A program made the position numbers and the translations under genes. Shown one piece after another: positions 62,538-64,000 of a stretch of DNA of 64,000 bases (positions are counted from its first letter, which is position 1; each line of letters starts with the position of its first letter). The notes beneath the pieces were generated by a model. That model did not search any database, was not told the origin of the DNA, and saw only the letters and a program-made list of their open reading frames with translations. The stretch is taken from contig JAHBZE010000001.1 in NCBI GenBank assembly GCA_019635585.1, positions 1,364,001 through 1,428,000 of the forward strand. The letters are read 5' to 3'. Origin of the DNA: Xanthobacteraceae bacterium. Lineage in GTDB: Bacteria > Pseudomonadota > Alphaproteobacteria > Rhizobiales > Xanthobacteraceae.

Positions 62538-62567
62538 GAAGCCGCCCCGAGGGGCGGCTTCTTTTTT
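62538..62567 (+). terminator. intrinsic terminator of fhs
   Basis: GAAGCCGCCCC pairs exactly with GGGGCGGCTTC over a two-base turn, so the loop must open slightly; TTTTTT follows. Its T run is shared with the stop of the convergent OmpA-like gene. Confidence 0.88.
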
Positions 62568-62976
62568 ATACGATCGTCACTTCCACACGCCGATTTTGCG
62601 GCTCTTTTATATTCGGCCCGGTTCTTACCAGCGGCATCGAGATGCCGTTGGTAACGACATTGAAGCGCACCTTCGCAAGCGAGGGCTTACGCAGAAAATA
62701 TTTGAGCACTTCGTTGCCGCGGGCATAGGAAATCCGCTCGGGCGAGGTTTCGGCGGTGTCGGCGTTGCCGGCAAGGGTCACGCGCGCACTCGGCAAAATT
62801 TCCCGTGCAAGCGCTTCGACGATCTGAGAGGCGGAGGGCGAAAGCTCCACGCTCTCGAAATCGAAAAAGATGTTGAACGGACGCGACTGAATCGACGCAA
62901 ATGCGGGAGATACGGCCGCCAGGCTACAGGCAGCGGCAAATTGCAGAACGCTTCGGCGGTTGGGGGGAAACTGCAT
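62566..62976 (-). CDS. small OmpA-like domain protein with a Tat-like signal
   Basis: 136 residues. The N-terminus NRRSVLQFAAACSLAAVSPA resembles a twin-arginine signal (RR followed by a hydrophobic stretch, cleavage near FASI). The rest is a compact OmpA C-terminal peptidoglycan-binding-like domain: FFDFESVELSPSASQIVEAL, VTLAGNADTAETSPERISYA and EPQNRRVEVTIV. Such proteins usually contact peptidoglycan in the periplasm. It converges with fhs and has no obvious functional partner. Confidence 0.75.
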   Translation of the reverse strand: MQFPPNRRSVLQFAAACSLAAVSPAFASIQSRPFNIFFDFESVELSPSASQIVEALAREILPSARVTLAGNADTAETSPERISYARGNEVLKYFLRKPSLAKVRFNVVTNGISMPLVRTGPNIKEPQNRRVEVTIV

Positions 62977-63028
62977 GATCCACCTCTTCTGCTCTCGACG
63001 CGTGCGATGCAGCAGGAGGCGGGACAGA

Positions 63029-63952
63029 CTAGGAGCCGCTCTCTATGTGCTCGCGCACCTCGGCGCTCAGATCGGAGCCGATTCGCTTGGCTTCCGCAAC
63101 GAGCGCTGCGGTAAGCGGGGTCATCGGCTCACGCTGCGGCACCACGAGACCGACGGTATGGACAGCCTCCGGCTCTATAATCGGGATCGCGCGAATTGTT
63201 TCCGTGAGACCGAGCGTTTCCGCGAGTTTTTCCGGCATCACGCTCGCCCATTTCCCGGTGCGGACATGGGCGAACAGGACGATCATGGAATTGGATTCCA
63301 GCATTGGCCGCGGCTCGCCGCCGGCCGCGCGCAACAGTCCTTCGATGATGCGCCGGTTCTGCATGTCGGGGGTCAGCAGGCAAAGCGGCACGCGGGCAAC
63401 CTCCGCCCAGGTGACGCTATCGCGATTGCCGAGCGTGGCTTCGGAAGAGGTCAGCAGGCAATAGCGCTCGCGATAAAGCGGCACCATGCTGACGCGGCCC
63501 AAAGGTTCGTTGTCGAGATAGGTAATGCCGGCGTCGATTTCGAGATTTTCCAGCGCGGTGAGAATCTGAATCGAGGTCATCGAGAAGATAGTGAATCGGA
63601 CTTCCGGATGGCGCAGGCGATAGGGCGTCGTCAGTTCGGCGACCATGGCGAGCGCGGTCGGGATCGCGGCGATACGCAGCTGCCCTGCGAGACCGGATTT
63701 CAGTGCGCGCATTTCCTCATGCAGCGTGCGGCTGTCGGCGAGAATGCGGCGCGCCCAATCGAGCGTGCGCTCGCCCTCCGGCGTGAAGCCGATAAAGCGC
63801 GAACCGCGCTGCACGAGAAGCACGCCGAGCTGGGCTTCGAGCTGCTTGATGCCTGCCGACAGCGTCGGTTGCGTTACGCCACAGGCTTCCGCCGCACGGC
63901 CAAAATGGCGCTCGCGCGCCAGCGCCATCAGATATTCGAGCTTGTCTATCAA
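63029..63952 (-). CDS. LysR-family transcriptional regulator
   Basis: 307 residues from a TTG at 63952 with GGGAAGG 7 bases ahead. The N-terminal winged helix has HFGRAAEACGVTQPTLSAGI, the LysR recognition helix, and a periplasmic-binding-like effector domain follows (LRIAAIPTALAMVAELTTPY ... VPLCLLTPDMQNRRIIEG). The HFGRAAEACGVTQPTLSAGI form resembles the LysR regulator often found divergent from formate dehydrogenase (fds) genes in alphaproteobacteria. The divergent neighbour is beyond the window edge, so this is inference. Confidence 0.87.
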   Translation of the reverse strand: MIDKLEYLMALARERHFGRAAEACGVTQPTLSAGIKQLEAQLGVLLVQRGSRFIGFTPEGERTLDWARRILADSRTLHEEMRALKSGLAGQLRIAAIPTALAMVAELTTPYRLRHPEVRFTIFSMTSIQILTALENLEIDAGITYLDNEPLGRVSMVPLYRERYCLLTSSEATLGNRDSVTWAEVARVPLCLLTPDMQNRRIIEGLLRAAGGEPRPMLESNSMIVLFAHVRTGKWASVMPEKLAETLGLTETIRAIPIIEPEAVHTVGLVVPQREPMTPLTAALVAEAKRIGSDLSAEVREHIESGS

Positions 63953-64000
63953 GGCGTTACCTTCCCTTTCAGGGAGCGTAGCGCATCAATAGATTTTTTC

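Overview
The window is a high-GC alphaproteobacterial chromosome segment. It most likely comes from Hyphomicrobiales (Xanthobacteraceae or Nitrobacteraceae-like). This rests on the gene order pckA / chvI-chvG-hprK-EIIA(Man)-HPr / ahcY, which is typical of that order, on the short alpha-type HPr kinase, on DUF2865 and TIGR02281 proteins, and on dense, often overlapping genes. I saw no rRNA, tRNA, insertion sequence, prophage or CRISPR array. The species call is inference.

Layout. 1-13.3 kb is mostly housekeeping: two TadE-like pseudopilins, phosphomannomutase/phosphoglucomutase, a retropepsin-like protease, HrpB helicase, an acyltransferase, DNA polymerase I, a LysE exporter, a nitroreductase, PyrE and a DUF2865 protein. 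13.3-22.6 kb is the central-metabolism signalling block: PEP carboxykinase, a HugZ-like protein, the ChvI/ChvG two-component system, HprK, EIIA-Man and HPr, a CynX-type MFS transporter, and AhcY behind a perfect 11-bp inverted repeat. 22.7-30.3 kb carries a class II glutamine amidotransferase, a GNAT enzyme, LepA, a secreted beta-sandwich-like protein, a gap with palindromic repeats and an FNR/FixK-like box, a PRC-barrel protein, a small basic protein, an L,D-transpeptidase, the MepA endopeptidase and a Yip1 membrane protein.

30.4-46 kb is catabolic. It starts with a BtuF-like protein and one 970-residue protein joining malonyl-CoA decarboxylase (MatA) to malonyl-CoA synthetase (MatB). A TRAP transporter follows on the opposite strand, then MarR-iorA-iorB-mobA, a convergent mobB, an exported amidohydrolase, a DapA-like lyase and a MetE-like protein. 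46-52.3 kb is a compact five-gene operon (enoyl-CoA hydratase, feruloyl-CoA synthetase-like ligase, thiolase, SDR, thioesterase) facing a MarR gene. It reads as a complete CoA-dependent beta-oxidative route for a phenylpropanoid or similar acid, with a DUF3237 gene upstream.

52.5-64 kb is an oxalate/C1 island: a tripartite tricarboxylate transporter (TctCBA), a GntR-FCD regulator, oxalyl-CoA decarboxylase, formyl-CoA:oxalate CoA-transferase with a lysine-rich N-terminal tail, a stand-alone homologue of the ALDH1L1 10-formyl-THF hydrolase domain, formate-THF ligase, a small OmpA-like protein and a LysR regulator at the edge. The proposed flow is: oxalate enters through TctCBA, Frc activates it, Oxc decarboxylates it, and formate is released. 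Formate is then assimilated by Fhs or oxidised by a formate dehydrogenase that may lie just beyond the right edge. The most notable items are the MatA-MatB fusion and the oxalate-to-formyl-THF island.
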